Shown piece by piece: positions 19,225-30,104 of a DNA stretch of 64,000 nucleotides. The stretch is taken from positions 614,975 to 678,974 of the forward strand of contig NW_005201287.1 of NCBI RefSeq assembly GCF_000372725.1, given 5' to 3'. Both the position numbers and the translations under genes were made by a program. Positions within the stretch are counted from its first letter, which is position 1. The number at the start of each line of letters is the position of its first letter. Origin of the DNA: Emiliania huxleyi CCMP1516. Taxonomy: Eukaryota; Haptophyta; Isochrysidales; Noelaerhabdaceae. The notes under the pieces are model-generated. The model had not been told where the DNA came from and ran no database searches. It was given only the letters and a program-made list of their open reading frames with translations.

Positions 19225-19310
<86 letters not shown>

Positions 19311-19536
19311 CAAGCCCGCCGACCGCAGCGCGCCTCAGGCAGGCTCTTCGCACGCCGGCAGCCGCGCCCCGCCGCCCGCGCCGGTGCCCGAGGAGGAGAG
19401 CGGGTGGGAGGCGTCGCGAGGGAGGCAGCGAGCGGAGCGGTCCCAACCGTCCACCCCCGCGCGCAGCGGCGGCGGCGGCGGTGCGGAAGCGGCGAACGGC
19501 AGCGCCGCGGGCGGCGGCAGCGGCGGGAATGCTTTG

Positions 19537-19569
<33 letters not shown>

Positions 19570-19722
19570 GAGGAGGACGCCGACTGGGGGGTCATGTACA
19601 GCGGCGCCAAGGACGCGTCGCACCGCTCGCGCGGCAAGCACGGCCGCAACGCCAAGCAGGCGATGAGCCGCCAGTACGCAATCGAGGCGCGGCAGGCGCA
19701 GAGGGAGGCGAGCAGGCGGTGA
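18841..19722 (+). CDS. Disordered polyglutamine protein
   Basis: Intronless frame of 293 aa from ATG 18841. It is low-complexity throughout: Ser/Pro and basic N-terminus, acidic SSEEDEDD, then MRTRSQTK followed by 27 uninterrupted Gln codons, then Pro/Ala, Gly-rich and acidic tracts. It ends in a basic helix (KHGRNAKQAMSRQYAIEARQ). The composition suggests a nuclear or RNA/chromatin-associated intrinsically disordered protein. No folded domain is visible, and function cannot be assigned. The reverse strand is also open, but only as a product of the GC-rich repeats. Confidence 0.6.
19228..19308 (+). repeat. (CAG)27 trinucleotide repeat
   Basis: Twenty-seven pure CAG codons inside the polyQ ORF, with no CAA interruptions; the next codon is CAC. 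Pure tracts of this kind are usually length-polymorphic. Confidence 0.97.
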
Positions 19723-19819
19723 GGGGGGCGGCAGCCTGTCTCGCGCTGCCGCCGGTGTGGGAAGGCGCCGCAGCGCTGCGTGTGTGTGTGTGCGGGCGCG
19801 ACTGTGGCGCGGGTGTGGA

Positions 19820-20179
19820 CCGGGGGTTGAAGGACGGGGCGTGATTCGTGGGAGGGTGGCGAAGAGACGATGCAAGCACCCCGTCAGTCGTCTCGATTTC
19901 GTCGGTTGCTGTCGTTTGAAAGGCCGCGGTCGGGTTGGTTGACACGAGCGTCCAACCCACGTCCACTGCGCCGATGCACTTGACGGTTGGGTTGGGAAGG
20001 CTGCCGCCGTTGCCGCCGCCGCTCCGTTGGAGCCAAGGCCCCTCTGGGATCACCGTCGACCCGGGCTCGGCAGGGTGGTAGTAGCGAATGTGGTTGTCGT
20101 TGCCCGATTCCAGATGCCACTTCCATCCAGTCGTCATCCTTGTGCCCACCGCCAAATCCAAAGTATGCATTCCTTTCAT
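19820..20179 (-). pseudogene. Fragment of an unknown protein gene
   Basis: From ATG 20179 one frame gives GWKWHLESGNDNHIRYYHP and PEGPWLQRSGGGNGGS. A second frame over the upstream part gives WKGYVNERNAYFGFGG and HKDDDWMEV. Both look protein-like, so the original frame was probably WKGYVNE...DDDW joined to KWHLESG... with a shift near 20120. The upstream end runs straight into the CTGACAG repeat array. I do not recognise the family, and the 3' limit is approximate. Confidence 0.3.
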
Positions 20180-20204
20180 TGACGTAGCCCTTCCAGCTGA
20201 GCCC

Positions 20205-20462
20205 TGGTCTGACAGCCTGACAGCAAACCCCGGACAGCGCCTGACAGTGCCCGACAGCCTGACAGCGCTGACAGCACTTTCTCCGACAGTCTGACAGCAC
20301 GTATCTGACAGCCTGACAGCAGAGCCTGACATCAGAGGCGTCCCGTCGCTGTCAGGCCCTAACGTGACAGCCTGACAGCTGCCCGACAGCCCGACAGCAC
20401 ACAGCGGCCTGACAGCAGCGCTGACAGCCCGACAGCCCGACCAGCCCGACAGCAGCACAGAC
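20205..20462. repeat. CTGACAGC-type tandem array
   Basis: Irregular array of GACAGCCTGACAGC units with 8-11 bp spacing and interrupting words. On the minus strand it reads GCTGTCAGG and would lie immediately upstream of the fragment at 19820-20179, as an intron or 5' region. Confidence 0.9.
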
Positions 20463-21940
20463 CGTACTTAGGCCGTGCAGCCTCTTTCTTGTGCCCCATG
20501 AGGGTATAGCAAAACTATTACATGCAAAGACTTTCCTCTACCCGGCAACGGAAGAGCGCAGGCTGAAGGGCGTGCACCACATGCGAATTGCGATGTGCGT
20601 GACTGTGTGTGCTTGCGCGAATGGAGTCAGTGGCCACCGCCGGCGTGTCATAATTCAGTTATCATGCTCAAATAGTTACGATGGCAGAATCTGGTCTCAT
20701 ACCACATACGGGGTGTGGAGACCCTCTGAGAGTTGACCAGGGGCGGGGTTGTGCTTAGGGTACCCCTAGGCGCTAGGGTTCTGAAGGCCGGATTTTTTAA
20801 GACCTTTTAAGAAATGAGGAGATTTGGGGGCTGTAATTACCATTTAAGGTCCTCCGGGCCAGTTTCGCTTTCGGGGGGCAAACCCCGCCCGCCCCCTAGA
20901 ACCCCAGGTAAGGCCCAGGTATGGCCTAGGGCATCAGAAGGGACCAAGAGGAGTCCAGTCTGAGCCATAGAGCCCATGTCTTTGCCCCCGAAGGTCGCGT
21001 TCAAATGCCCGGAACGGACGTTACAGTGGTGTCCGGCCGGCGCGATCACCGAGCTGTGACGCTCAGGGAAGCCTGATGAGGTACTGGTTTCTTTGCCCAG
21101 GGCTGGCCTACGGCCCGTGCTGGATCAGCTGAGCAAGGTTTGGGGAGAATCCCCCATTCAGATCTTCAGATATTTTGACGGATGACCGAAAATGGCCCAT
21201 TCTGGAAACTCGCGAGTTTTCCTGAGTCTGAGAGCTGGTCTGGGGCAAAATCTGAGGCAAAATTGAGGAAATCGACAAAATACCCAGGCGGTCGCAGGGT
21301 AATTTCCAGGTCTACACGGGTTCTCCGCAAAATTCCCGGCATTTTGCCGATTTGGCCTAAAAATTGGCTGATTTTGGGCCCAAACCAGCCTCAGACTCGG
21401 CTCAGAGCCCAAAATTTGACGATTTCCACGGAGTTTTCCCGGGAAAATAGAGAGGAGAGGGTGCTGTAGAGAAAAAAGGTTAGGAAAACAGACGGGGTGC
21501 GAGAGGAAAACCTCGTACAGCCTAACCGAGACGGCCCGCTCTGGCCCTGTCGGCCTTCCCAGACACCTTGTCGAGAGAGAGATTTTTAGCAATACCATGC
21601 CTTGTCGAGGCTGTACAGAGTGCCGAGAGCATGCTGGGCAGGCTCCCGTCGAGCGACGAGCCATGCTGGTTCGTCGCGGGTCGCGAGCTCGAAGACCCGC
21701 GTAGAGCGTCGCCGAGTGACCGAACGAAGCGGCACGCCTCGGCGCCGCGAGAGCAGCCGGTCGCCGTCGGCACCAAGCGCGCGGCCGCCGGGCGCCTCCG
21801 AACCGACAGGGGCGCCGCGGCAGTAGAGAGCACTCCACCTGCCATACCGTTGACTGAGGCGCCGTGGAAGTCAACTGACAATAAGGTTCACAGCCTTGTT
21901 ATTGAGAAGAAAATACCTCGTATGGCGCTGTGCGCTGGCC
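20463..21940. other. Long intergenic stretch without a supported gene
   Basis: Both strands between 21160 and 21940 have open frames of 90-240 codons but with no motif, no splice structure and no consistent codon texture. The 20740-21150 part is rich in CCTAGG/GGCC words. I cannot support a gene here. Confidence 0.4.
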
Positions 21941-22280
21941 TGTGAGAGGTTAAAGAAAGAAAGAAAACAGACAACCCAAGGGAGGGATGGGAGGACGGCA
22001 CGCCGCCACCACACAGGGATTTTAAGGAGAGGTGTGTGGTGCGCTAGCCGTCGCCCACCCTAGGGAGTCTGCCTCTTCCTATCTCTCTTCGCAGTCTCTC
22101 TCCGATTCTCGCTGCAACCTTCATTGTGAGAGGTTAAAGAAAGAAAGAAAACAGACAACCCAAGGGAGGGATGGGAGGACGGCACGCCGCCACCACACAG
22201 GGATTTTAAGGAGAGGTGTGTGGTGCGCTAGCCGTCGCCCACCCTAGGGAGTCCGCCTCTTCCTATCTCTCTTCGCAGTC
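21941..22280. repeat. Tandem duplication, period 184
   Basis: About 155 bp beginning TGTGAGAGGTTAAAGAAAG recurs nearly perfectly at 21941 and 22125. It includes (AAAG)n, an AAGGGAGGGATGGGAGGAC word and a CTTCGCAGTC end. The second copy ends about 85 bp before the HYOU1-like start codon, so it lies in that gene's promoter or 5' UTR. Confidence 0.95.
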
Positions 22281-22363
22281 GAGGTGCGTTCACACCGAAA
22301 GGATTTCTCGAAGCCAGATGCCCTTTGTCTCTGAGGGCCACGCACACGTTGACTTTCGCATAT

Positions 22364-25300
22364 ATGAGCCTCAGACTCGTCGCGCTCGCGGCGCTGCTCT
22401 CGCAGGCGGCCGCCGCGGTGATTGGGATCGACTTTGGCGCGCGCTTCGTCAAGGTCGGCATCATCCAGCCGGGCAAGGGCATCGACCTTGTGCTCAACGA
22501 GGCGCCGCCACGCCGCCACGCCCGAGCCGAGACGCGGCCCCACGAGATGGATCCTCGTTCGGACTCTGGCCCACCGCGCCGCACGCGAGCGGCCGCACAG
22601 CTGGCCGCGGCCTCGTCCTCGCTCCGCTCACCTCCGGCGCGCCCTGGTGCCGCGCAGGCCTCCAAGCGCAAGTCGTCGACTGCCGCCGGCTTCAACTCGG
22701 CAGATGAGCGTGTGTACGCGGACGAGTCCTTCAACCTGCTGGGCAAGCTGCCGCAGAAGCAGTTTGTCTACTCAAAGATCATGCTGGGCAAGGCGCCGCT
22801 CCGCCGCTGGCCCGTCGCGACGCGTCGCCACACCGCGCCGCACCTGCAGCCACGCTGCCCGCCGCCCGCCCGCCACACTGCCCGGCCTGTCTGCAGAACG
22901 TGTCGCACCCCGACATCCTCTCGTTCGGCGAGCTCGGCTACCCGTACGAGTTCGTGACCGACCCCGTCACCGGCGCGGCGATGATCCAGTTCTCCGAGGC
23001 GCGACCACACCCTCCCGCGAGGGCTGCTCCTCGAGAGCATCCCTCCGACCCGCCGGTGGCTTCGCCGCCCTCAGGACATTAGCTACCGCGCCGAGGAGGC
23101 GGTCGCCTTCGTCCTCTCGTACGTCAAGCAGATCGCCGAGAAGGAGGCGGGCTCCTCCGTCAAGGAGGGGGTCATCACGGCGGGAGAGCACGCCCCCCCC
23201 CCCACCTCCACCCCACCTCCTGGGCCACTTGCCAGGCGGTCCTCGACATCCTCGCCCAGGAGTTCACCAAGCAGTACCCGTCCGTCTCGCCGCCTATCAC
23301 AAAGTCGGCGCGCGCGATGGGCAAGCTGCGCAAGGAGGCCGAGCGAGTCAAGGAGGTCCTCTCCGCCAACAAGGAGTTCAAGGTTGCCATCGAGGCGGTC
23401 CACGACGACCGCGACCTCCGCCTCGTCATCTCGCGCGCAGACATGGAGGCGCGCTGCGAGGGCCTCTTCCCGCGCCTGCTGCCGGCGCTGCAGTCCGTCC
23501 TCGACCAGGCAAACATGACCAAGGAGGACGTGCACAAGATCGAGCTCATCGGCGGCGCGACGCGCGTCGCCCGCGTCAAGGAGGCGGCCAAGGACTTCTT
23601 TGGCAAGCCGACCTCGGCCCTCCATCAGCGCCGACGAGGCGGCCGTCCCGAGAGGCGCGTCCATGACACGTCCGCGACATGGCTCTACAGGCCTCGATCA
23701 ACGCCGACGAGGCGGGCGCGCTCGGCGCGACGCTGTACGCCGCAAAGCTCTCCACCTCCTTCCGGCTGCGCGACTTCAACATCGTGGACGCCTTTCCGCA
23801 CGCGATCAACGTCAAGCTGGGCGTGGACGGCGACAAGGAGGCCGAGGCTGACAAGGAGGACAAGGGGGACGAGGAGGAGGGCGATGGCAAGAAGAAGAGC
23901 AAGGACAAGGTGCTCTTCAAGGCGAACACAAAGTTCCCGCACAAGAAGCTCATCACCATGTCGCGCACCGAGGACCTGCAGATCCTGCTTTCGTACGGCG
24001 CCACCGGCGCGCCCATCTCCTCCTTCAACGTCTCCGGCGTCGGCGCCGCGCTCAAGCGGCTCACCAACGAGAAGCGGACGCCGATCGGGAAGCCAAAGGC
24101 GCACGCCGCCCTCAGAGGTTTAGGCAGGGAGGGAGGGAAACCCCTGCCCGTCCGGCTGCCCCTGCCCCTCCCCTCCCCCGCGGCATTAGAGTCGGCGAGC
24201 CCCAGCCTCCTCCATTGGGCGCGCGCTGCTTTCGCCCGCGGCACATGAATCCAGTCGCGCGCGCCTCACGGCCGCGATCTTCTGCCGGTCGCTCGAAACG
24301 CTGGATGCGCTCTCCCATCCCTACCAGTCACCCGGCGATCGACATCTTCCGAGCCCCTCCCGAGCCCCTCCCTCTCGACGAGTCGGGGGGAGGAGCATAT
24401 GCCGTACCAGTAGGGACCCAGAGCATATGCCACCTCCCGCACCGCCCTCCGCCGCCCTCCGCCGCCCTCCACCACCCTCCGCCCCCCCTCTTCTCAGGTG
24501 AGTGTCACGTTTGGCCTCTCGCCGTCCGGGCTGCTGCACGTCGCCAAGTCGGAGGTCGCGCTCGAGATGCAGGAGCGGTACGACGACTACGACGAGGCGC
24601 CGCGCCGCACGCGCCCGCCACCCAGCGGGCCCTCGCCACGGGACGACACCCCCCCCCCCCCTCCCCCCCTCCCGTGTGTCCTGCAGGTGCCGCTGACTGA
24701 GGAGGAGGTCGCCGAGGCGATCGCCAACGAGACGGCGGCGGCGGCGGCGGCGGCGGAGGCGGCGGCGGCCGCCAAGGCGGAGGCGGGCGAGGCGGCGGCG
24801 GGCGAGGGCGAGAAGGAGGAGGCCAAGGAGGAGGCCAAGGAGGATGAGACGCTGGAGGCCGGGGATGAGCCGGAGGAGGACGTGAACGGGACCGCGGCCG
24901 GCAAGAACGCGACGGCGAAGAATGCGACGCGCACAAAGATGGTGAAGGTGGAGAAGGAGCGGAAGCGGGTGCACTACGCGACGTTGAAGGCGGAGGAGGC
25001 GACGCTCTCGCCGGTGCTGCCGCTCAACGCTTCGCAGGTTGGCGACTGCGTCGCGCGCAACCTCGAGCTGCTCAAGGCGGAGGGGATCCGGAAGGCCAAC
25101 GCGGCGGCCAAGAACGACGTCGAGTCGTACGTCATCAACACGCGCGACCAGCTCTCGTCGGACGAGGCGTACAGCGCCGTCTCGACCGAGGACGAGCGCG
25201 CGTCCATCTCGGCCGAGTTCGAAAAGGCGGAGGACTGGCTGTACGAGGAGGGGCGCGACCTCGCGGCCAAGGAGTACAAGGAGAAGCTCAAGGACCTGCA

Positions 25301-25895
25301 GAAGATGGTCTCGCCGATCGCACTGCGCGCCACGGAGCTCGAGGCGAGGCCCAAAGTCGTGACGCAGGCGCGCACGGGACGCCTTCAGCCCCGCGGGGCG
25401 CGCCGCCTCCCGCCCCCTCCCACGACCGCGTGCCGCGTGTGTGCGCTCGGTCAGGCGCACGAGGCGGTCAATTGGACCACCAACATCCTGCAGACCTGGG
25501 CGACGGAGCGGCCCGAGGTGACCGAGGCGGAGCGCGAGAAGGTGGCGGGCATGTGCGCCAACTTCACGACCTGGCTCGCCGAGCAGGAGGAGAAGCAGGC
25601 CGCGCTGCAGCCGCACGAGCCGCCCGCCTTCCTCTCGAGCGACGTGTCCGCCAAGCTCGAGCCGATCGAGCGCGAGGTGCGGAGGCTGATCAAGAAGCCG
25701 AAGCCGAAGCCGCCGAAGGTGAAAAAGGCGGCCAACGCGACCGCCGCCAACGGCACCGCCGCCAACAGCACCGCCGCAGACTCAGACGCCGCCGGCGCGG
25801 CCGGCGCGGGCGAGGGCGAGGGTGATGCCGCGGCAGGCGAGAGCGAGCCGGCGGCCGGCGAGAGCGCGGAGGGTGAGGCGAAGGAGGAGCTGTGA
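22364..25895 (+). CDS. HYOU1: HYOU1/GRP170-type ER Hsp70 family chaperone, ATPase domain incomplete
   Basis: Nine exons, 829 aa, all in phase 0: 22364-22501, 22658-22792, 22897-22998, 23075-23179, 23236-23616, 23691-24098, 24498-24596, 24687-25367, 25455-25895. All eight introns start GC. Signal peptide (LVALAALLSQAAAA), then Hsp70 lobe I start (VIGIDFGARFVKVGI), SADERVYADES, and EEAVAFVLSYVKQIAEK. After residue 160 (VKEGVIT) the protein jumps to VLDILAQEFTKQ, KLRKEAERVKEVLSAN and IELIGGATRVARVKEA. Roughly 150-200 residues of the usual nucleotide-binding domain, including the phosphate-2 region, are missing, and only a 56-nt intron lies there. The C-terminal half has the large acidic/Ala-rich insert and long helical lid typical of GRP170, several N-glycosylation sites and a C-terminal KEEL ER-retrieval signal. 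It acts as nucleotide exchange factor and holdase for BiP in the ER. Confidence 0.85.
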
Positions 25896-26645
25896 GGGAC
25901 GTCGCGAATGAGGCTTGCGGCGTCGGGCCGCTCGTTTCGATCCTATGGCGGAACCTGCGCGGGGATCGGTTGCCGCGCCGGGTGCCCAGCGATGGAAGAG
26001 GGGCGCACAGAGTCTTCATAGCTGTGGTGGCGTGTGAGGAGCGGAGCAGAGAGGGGTTTGGTCTGTGCTACACTTCGGTCGGGGATGATGCGAGTTTAGA
26101 ACATAAATCATAATTGCAGGAGACGTATATTTTCTCGGTGCACCCTGGTGCCTGGACGCGCGGGAGCGCGGGGCGAGAGCTCCCGCCCGCGCGCCCCGGT
26201 CCACCCGGAGAGCGCTGCGGGACCGGATCGATGCGGGAGAGAGCCATGCAGCCAGAGAGACGGAGCGGAGAGCGCGCCCGGGGGGGCGCGGTGCTGGAAC
26301 GTGGAAGCAGCATAAGCCCATCGCATAAGCATAACCATAATCCATGTCCATAAATAAAAGACGGGACACTATCCGAACGGAGGACACACTGTGTGAGCAT
26401 TGCCGTGAGACTCTCTCTCGCAGCGACTGTGCATGCAACATGTGTATCTCGTATCTCTGCGCCTGCTCCCATGCCACGGCTCACACTCCCGCGGCCCGCG
26501 GGGGGGTCGGCGGTGTTCTCAGCAGGGCGCTCTTTTGAGCGCGTGCAGTCAGGGAGATCTACTGGTAATCTCTTCCGTGACCTCGAAGTCGCGGCGGCGC
26601 ACGGACGACGCCGGAAGCCGGGCGATGCACGGCCCGCAAAGTCGC
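25896..26645. other. Intergenic between convergent genes
   Basis: Shared 3' region of the HYOU1-like gene (+) and the Cys-rich gene (-). Open frames here are low-complexity. No gene seen. Confidence 0.4.
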
Positions 26646-27923
26646 TCAAACCGGGTCCGACGCCTTGGAGGTAACGGTGACGGTCCCGCTCTCCTTCTCG
26701 TCGCCCTTGCTCGGCTTGCAGCAGCAGGCAAGGATGCCGCCGTCGCAGCAGCAGAGGCCAGCGCGGCAAGCGCCGCAGCACGGCGCCTCCCCTTCGAAGC
26801 ACTGCCGCCAAAAGTCGAGGCGCCAGCCGATGCAGCAGCCGGCGCACATGGTGGTCAAGTCGAAGCAGAGGCACGGGAGTCGGTTGCAGCAGATCGGGAG
26901 CAGGTTGCAGCAGATCGGGACGGGCTTGACCTTTGGCTTGTCGGTCCAATGGAAGCGCCCCTCCGTGAAGGTTGCCGACACAGGAGTCACCTCGGTGAGC
27001 AAGTTGGCGACGAGTTCCTGCGGCAGCTCGTTGGTGAGGAAGGACGGGACCGGCAGATTGATGAAGAAGGCGCTCAGGGAGAGAGCCCAGGCGACAGTCG
27101 GAGGGTGGGGCTCCTCGAGGATGTCGAACGTCATCTCAAACTCGCTGTTGGCCAGGTTAGAGCTGTCAACCTTCGTGAAGTCGATGGCAAACCTCGCGCG
27201 CATGTTGGAGACCTCGATTGGCGTCTCGTTCCACTTCGCTGTCAGGTCCGGGAAGAGAAAGTTGGGGCTGTCGAGCACCAGCTTGACGCCGCTTTTGAGA
27301 GTGATCCTCACACCGAGGGTGGCCTCGAGCACAAAGCTGGGCAGCGTGGCAGGGCCGTCACCCGCCGCGGAGGTGATCCACTTCTCTGGATCGAGAATGT
27401 CCTCGCGGTTGATCGCGGAGTTGCCCATCACGTTTTTCATCTGGAACGAGAGCTTCTCAATGAAGTCGTCCGGCTCCACCACGTCACTGCCCTTGACCTT
27501 GAGCACGTACCCTGTGTTGATTGGGCCCTTCCTATCGATAGCGATGCCACCGCCGATCTCCGCCTTGCCGCCCAGGGCCTCCAGCTTCTTCTTGAGCGCC
27601 TCCGCCGCCTGCTTGCTCAGGTTGTGCTTGACGACCTTGCCCTTCTTGACAATCTCCCGCGCGTGCTTCTCGAGCTTATCGTACTTCATGACGAACTTGA
27701 CGAGCGCGTTGAAGGCCTTGTCCGTGGGATCCGTCGGCAGGAGGCGAACGTTCGTCGTAAGCTGCTGCACGAGGAGTTGACTCAGATTGGTCCGCACGCT
27801 GCCCTTGGTGAGGTCGAGCACGGTCCGGAAAGTTTTGCCAATGTAGGGAAGCGCTACCAGCGGGTCGTCGGGATCGAAAGAACCCTCCGGCGCTACCGCC
27901 GGAATGGGGACGACGGACGCCAT
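26646..27923 (-). CDS. Unknown intronless protein with L7/L12-CTD-like segment and Cys-rich tail
   Basis: One 425-codon exon from ATG 27923. Residues about 75-135 read like the C-terminal domain of ribosomal protein bL12 (AREIVKKGKVV, then LSKQAAEALKKKLEALGG), but the rest is unrelated to ribosomes. The middle is a beta-rich region (VLEATLGVRITLKSGVKLVL, EFEMTFDILEE). The last 80 residues contain about 20 cysteines in CC/CCC clusters separated by hydrophobics, as in palmitoylated or metal-binding tails. No signal peptide. The family is unknown to me; the coding status is well supported by length, codon use and a clean start. Confidence 0.65.
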   Translation of the reverse strand: MASVVPIPAVAPEGSFDPDDPLVALPYIGKTFRTVLDLTKGSVRTNLSQLLVQQLTTNVRLLPTDPTDKAFNALVKFVMKYDKLEKHAREIVKKGKVVKHNLSKQAAEALKKKLEALGGKAEIGGGIAIDRKGPINTGYVLKVKGSDVVEPDDFIEKLSFQMKNVMGNSAINREDILDPEKWITSAAGDGPATLPSFVLEATLGVRITLKSGVKLVLDSPNFLFPDLTAKWNETPIEVSNMRARFAIDFTKVDSSNLANSEFEMTFDILEEPHPPTVAWALSLSAFFINLPVPSFLTNELPQELVANLLTEVTPVSATFTEGRFHWTDKPKVKPVPICCNLLPICCNRLPCLCFDLTTMCAGCCIGWRLDFWRQCFEGEAPCCGACRAGLCCCDGGILACCCKPSKGDEKESGTVTVTSKASDPV

Positions 27924-27939
27924 CTAGTACCGCGCGCGG

Positions 27940-28178
27940 GCAGGCTACTGCGATGAGAGCGCAAAAGCGGCGGCCCTTACGACGGGCTTCTCAAAAAAGA
28001 AATCACGCGTACGGCGGCGTGCCGTTCTCCCATCCCTCCCTTGGGTTGTGTGTTTTCTTTCTTTCTTTCTGCTCGTGCAGGTGGGGACCTTGTCCTCCTC
28101 CCATCCCGCGTTTGATGTTCTTCTTTCTTTCTTTTTCGATGGGTGTGTGTGTGTGTGTGTGTGTGCGTGTGTGTGTGA

Positions 28179-28273
<95 letters not shown>

Positions 28274-28320
28274 TGAGTGTGTGGTGTTGTTGTGTGTTGT
28301 GTGTTGTGTGCTTCTGTCGA

Positions 28321-28352
<32 letters not shown>

Positions 28353-28451
28353 AGAAAACACACACCCCAAGGGAGGGACGGGAGGACTTCTTTCGTAAGA
28401 TTGCTAATGTTTTCACCTTTCTTTTATTTCAAGGCGTTACATCGGGGCAAC
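27940..28451. repeat. (GT)n microsatellite and (AAAG)n repeats
   Basis: 28142-28306 is a nearly pure GT/TG tract with few interruptions. 28318-28353 is (AAAG)n. Both are flanked by copies of the GGGAGGGATGGGAGGAC word: inverted at about 28030-28070 and 28090-28140, direct at 28350-28390. The region separates two divergent genes (start codons at 27923 and 28452). Confidence 0.95.
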
Positions 28452-29688
28452 ATGGCAGCCGTCCCGCCACGGCTCACCAACGTCGAGGCGCAGCGCGTGA
28501 TGGCGGTGCTGAGCGATGCGCTGTCAAAGTTGGACCTCCTATCTCGCGTCCCGCAGTGTCGTCTTCCCCACTCGGCGCGTGTCTCCCTCTTTTGCACTGG
28601 AACGCCATCAGACAGCTGCGCTAGCCGGGATCACCCCCTCCTCCCGCACGCAGGAATCAATGCGCGACTCGCTTGGAGTTGACGTGACGCAGCTGCTCGA
28701 CGAGCACGTTGCGCTTGAGCGGCAGTATGTGGCCGTGACGGCGACGCCAGAGGGTTGCTTGGGCGGCACCCTTCCGGATCTCGAGACGGCGGACGATGAG
28801 CTGAGGCATTCCACCCGCGTGGTGTGTCGCTTGCTGCGCGAGGCGCCCGGAATCGTGACGCAGCTACAGGCGGCCCGCGCCACGGAGGCAGGGGGCGGCG
28901 AGGCTATCGTGAGCGAGACGATGTCGCGCTTCCTCTCGGCCCTGCACGCGCTGCAGGAGCAGGCGGGTGCGCGGCTCTCCACGACGGTGGAGGAGGATAA
29001 GGAGGGGAGGGAGACGTTCGAGGAGGTGAAGGCGCGCGACGAGAAGGCAGGTCAGCAGGTTAAGCAGCTACAGAAGGAGTTGCGCGCCGAGCGGGCCAGC
29101 CGCGAGGCTGACGTCTCCTCGCGGGACGCGGTGTTGCGCAAGCTGCGCGCCACGCTCGACACCATCACCAACACAGCGGCGGACGAGGTGAAGGCGATCG
29201 AGGCGGAGGGCAAGGCGCAGGAGCAGGCGGACCACGCCACGGGCGCGGAGCGCGAGGCAGCTCTGCGAGCGGAGCTCGCTGGGCTCAAGGGGGAGCTGGG
29301 GTCGAGGCGGAAGGAGCACCGTGAGTCGGAGGAGGCGCTGCGCAAGAAGAAGGCGAGGTGCGAGGGCGAGGTGGAGCAGTGGATCGCAAAGTACGACGCT
29401 GAGGTGGGCGAGCGGTACGAGGAGCTCAAGGCGCTCAAGGCGATCTATGCCGAGGAGACGGCGCAGCTCGCCGAACTCGAGGCACATTTTGCGCGACTCG
29501 CGGCTGAGAGGGAGGCGGAGCTGGAGGCGGAGAGGAGGGTGGCGGAGGAGCTCGCGCGGCAGCAGGCGCAGGAGCGGGCGCTGCACGATGGAGCGGCGAG
29601 GATTCAGGCAGTCTTCCGAGGCAAGACGGAGAGGCGCCTGCTTGAGAAGCGAAAGGCGGGTAAGGGTGGGAAGGGCAAGAAAAAGTAA
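28452..29688 (+). CDS. DRC9: Dynein regulatory complex subunit 9 (IQCG)
   Basis: Two exons, 390 aa: 28452-28547 and 28612-29688. Part of the nexin-dynein regulatory complex of motile cilia, where DRC9 with DRC10 binds calmodulin. Evidence is the N-terminal helix VMAVLSDALSKLDLLS, a long Arg/Glu-rich coiled coil (residues about 130-345), a single IQ motif near the C-terminus (ARIQAVFRGKTERRLLEK) and the characteristic Lys/Gly tail (GKGGKGKKK). The length fits the family. The single intron is GT-AG with a weak donor (CGC|GTCCCG). Its presence implies a flagellated stage. Confidence 0.75.
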
Positions 29689-30104
29689 TGAGAACACTTG
29701 TGGGGTGAGGGTGGGAAGCGCGGTAGGGGGAAACGAAGCGGGACCGTGACCTCGGCCCCTGAGCCCTGATGTCGTGGTGTCGAGGTCCAGTGTCGAGTCT
29801 GGAGGCTCGCGGGGGCCAAAGGGTTACCCATCCTCTGGGCCCCTTTTTGACGGTGGGGTGTTAAACCCGGGGGGGGACCGGGGACCCCCCCAACCCCCCC
29901 CCCCCCGGTTACCCCCCCCCCCCCCCCCGCGACGAGACCGTGTTGGATTCGTACATGCTACAATGAAGATACACTGCTATCAACCGTATAGTGGACCCCC
30001 CGACCACCGCGCACACACAGCCGCAACGTACACGATCCGCCCTTCCGCCGCGCCGCCGGTCATCTGACATCTCTACTCTTCTCTCCGGCGCTCTCCGCGC
30101 TCGG
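29689..30104. other. Intergenic with poly-C/poly-G runs
   Basis: 3' regions of two convergent genes. 29868-29930 is almost pure C/G homopolymer (possible G-quadruplex). No gene seen. Confidence 0.4.

Noticed and set aside
18763-19875. 370-codon minus-strand frame with poly-Leu
   Set aside because: The antisense of the CAG repeat reads poly-Leu; the plus-strand polyQ frame has the better start and a coherent disordered composition.
20205-20462. Regular spacing suggesting a CRISPR-like array
   Set aside because: Units are 8-11 bp with no spacers of constant length; a minisatellite in eukaryotic DNA.
21158-21945. Open frames on both strands
   Set aside because: No domains, no splice structure and overlapping in opposite strands with similar quality.
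26433-27956. Long plus-strand frame opposite the Cys-rich gene
   Set aside because: Antisense of a well-formed 425-codon frame with a clean ATG; no domain in the plus-strand version.
28142-28306. Long GT repeat translated as Cys/Val or His/Thr polypeptides
   Set aside because: Dinucleotide repeat open in several frames; not a gene.
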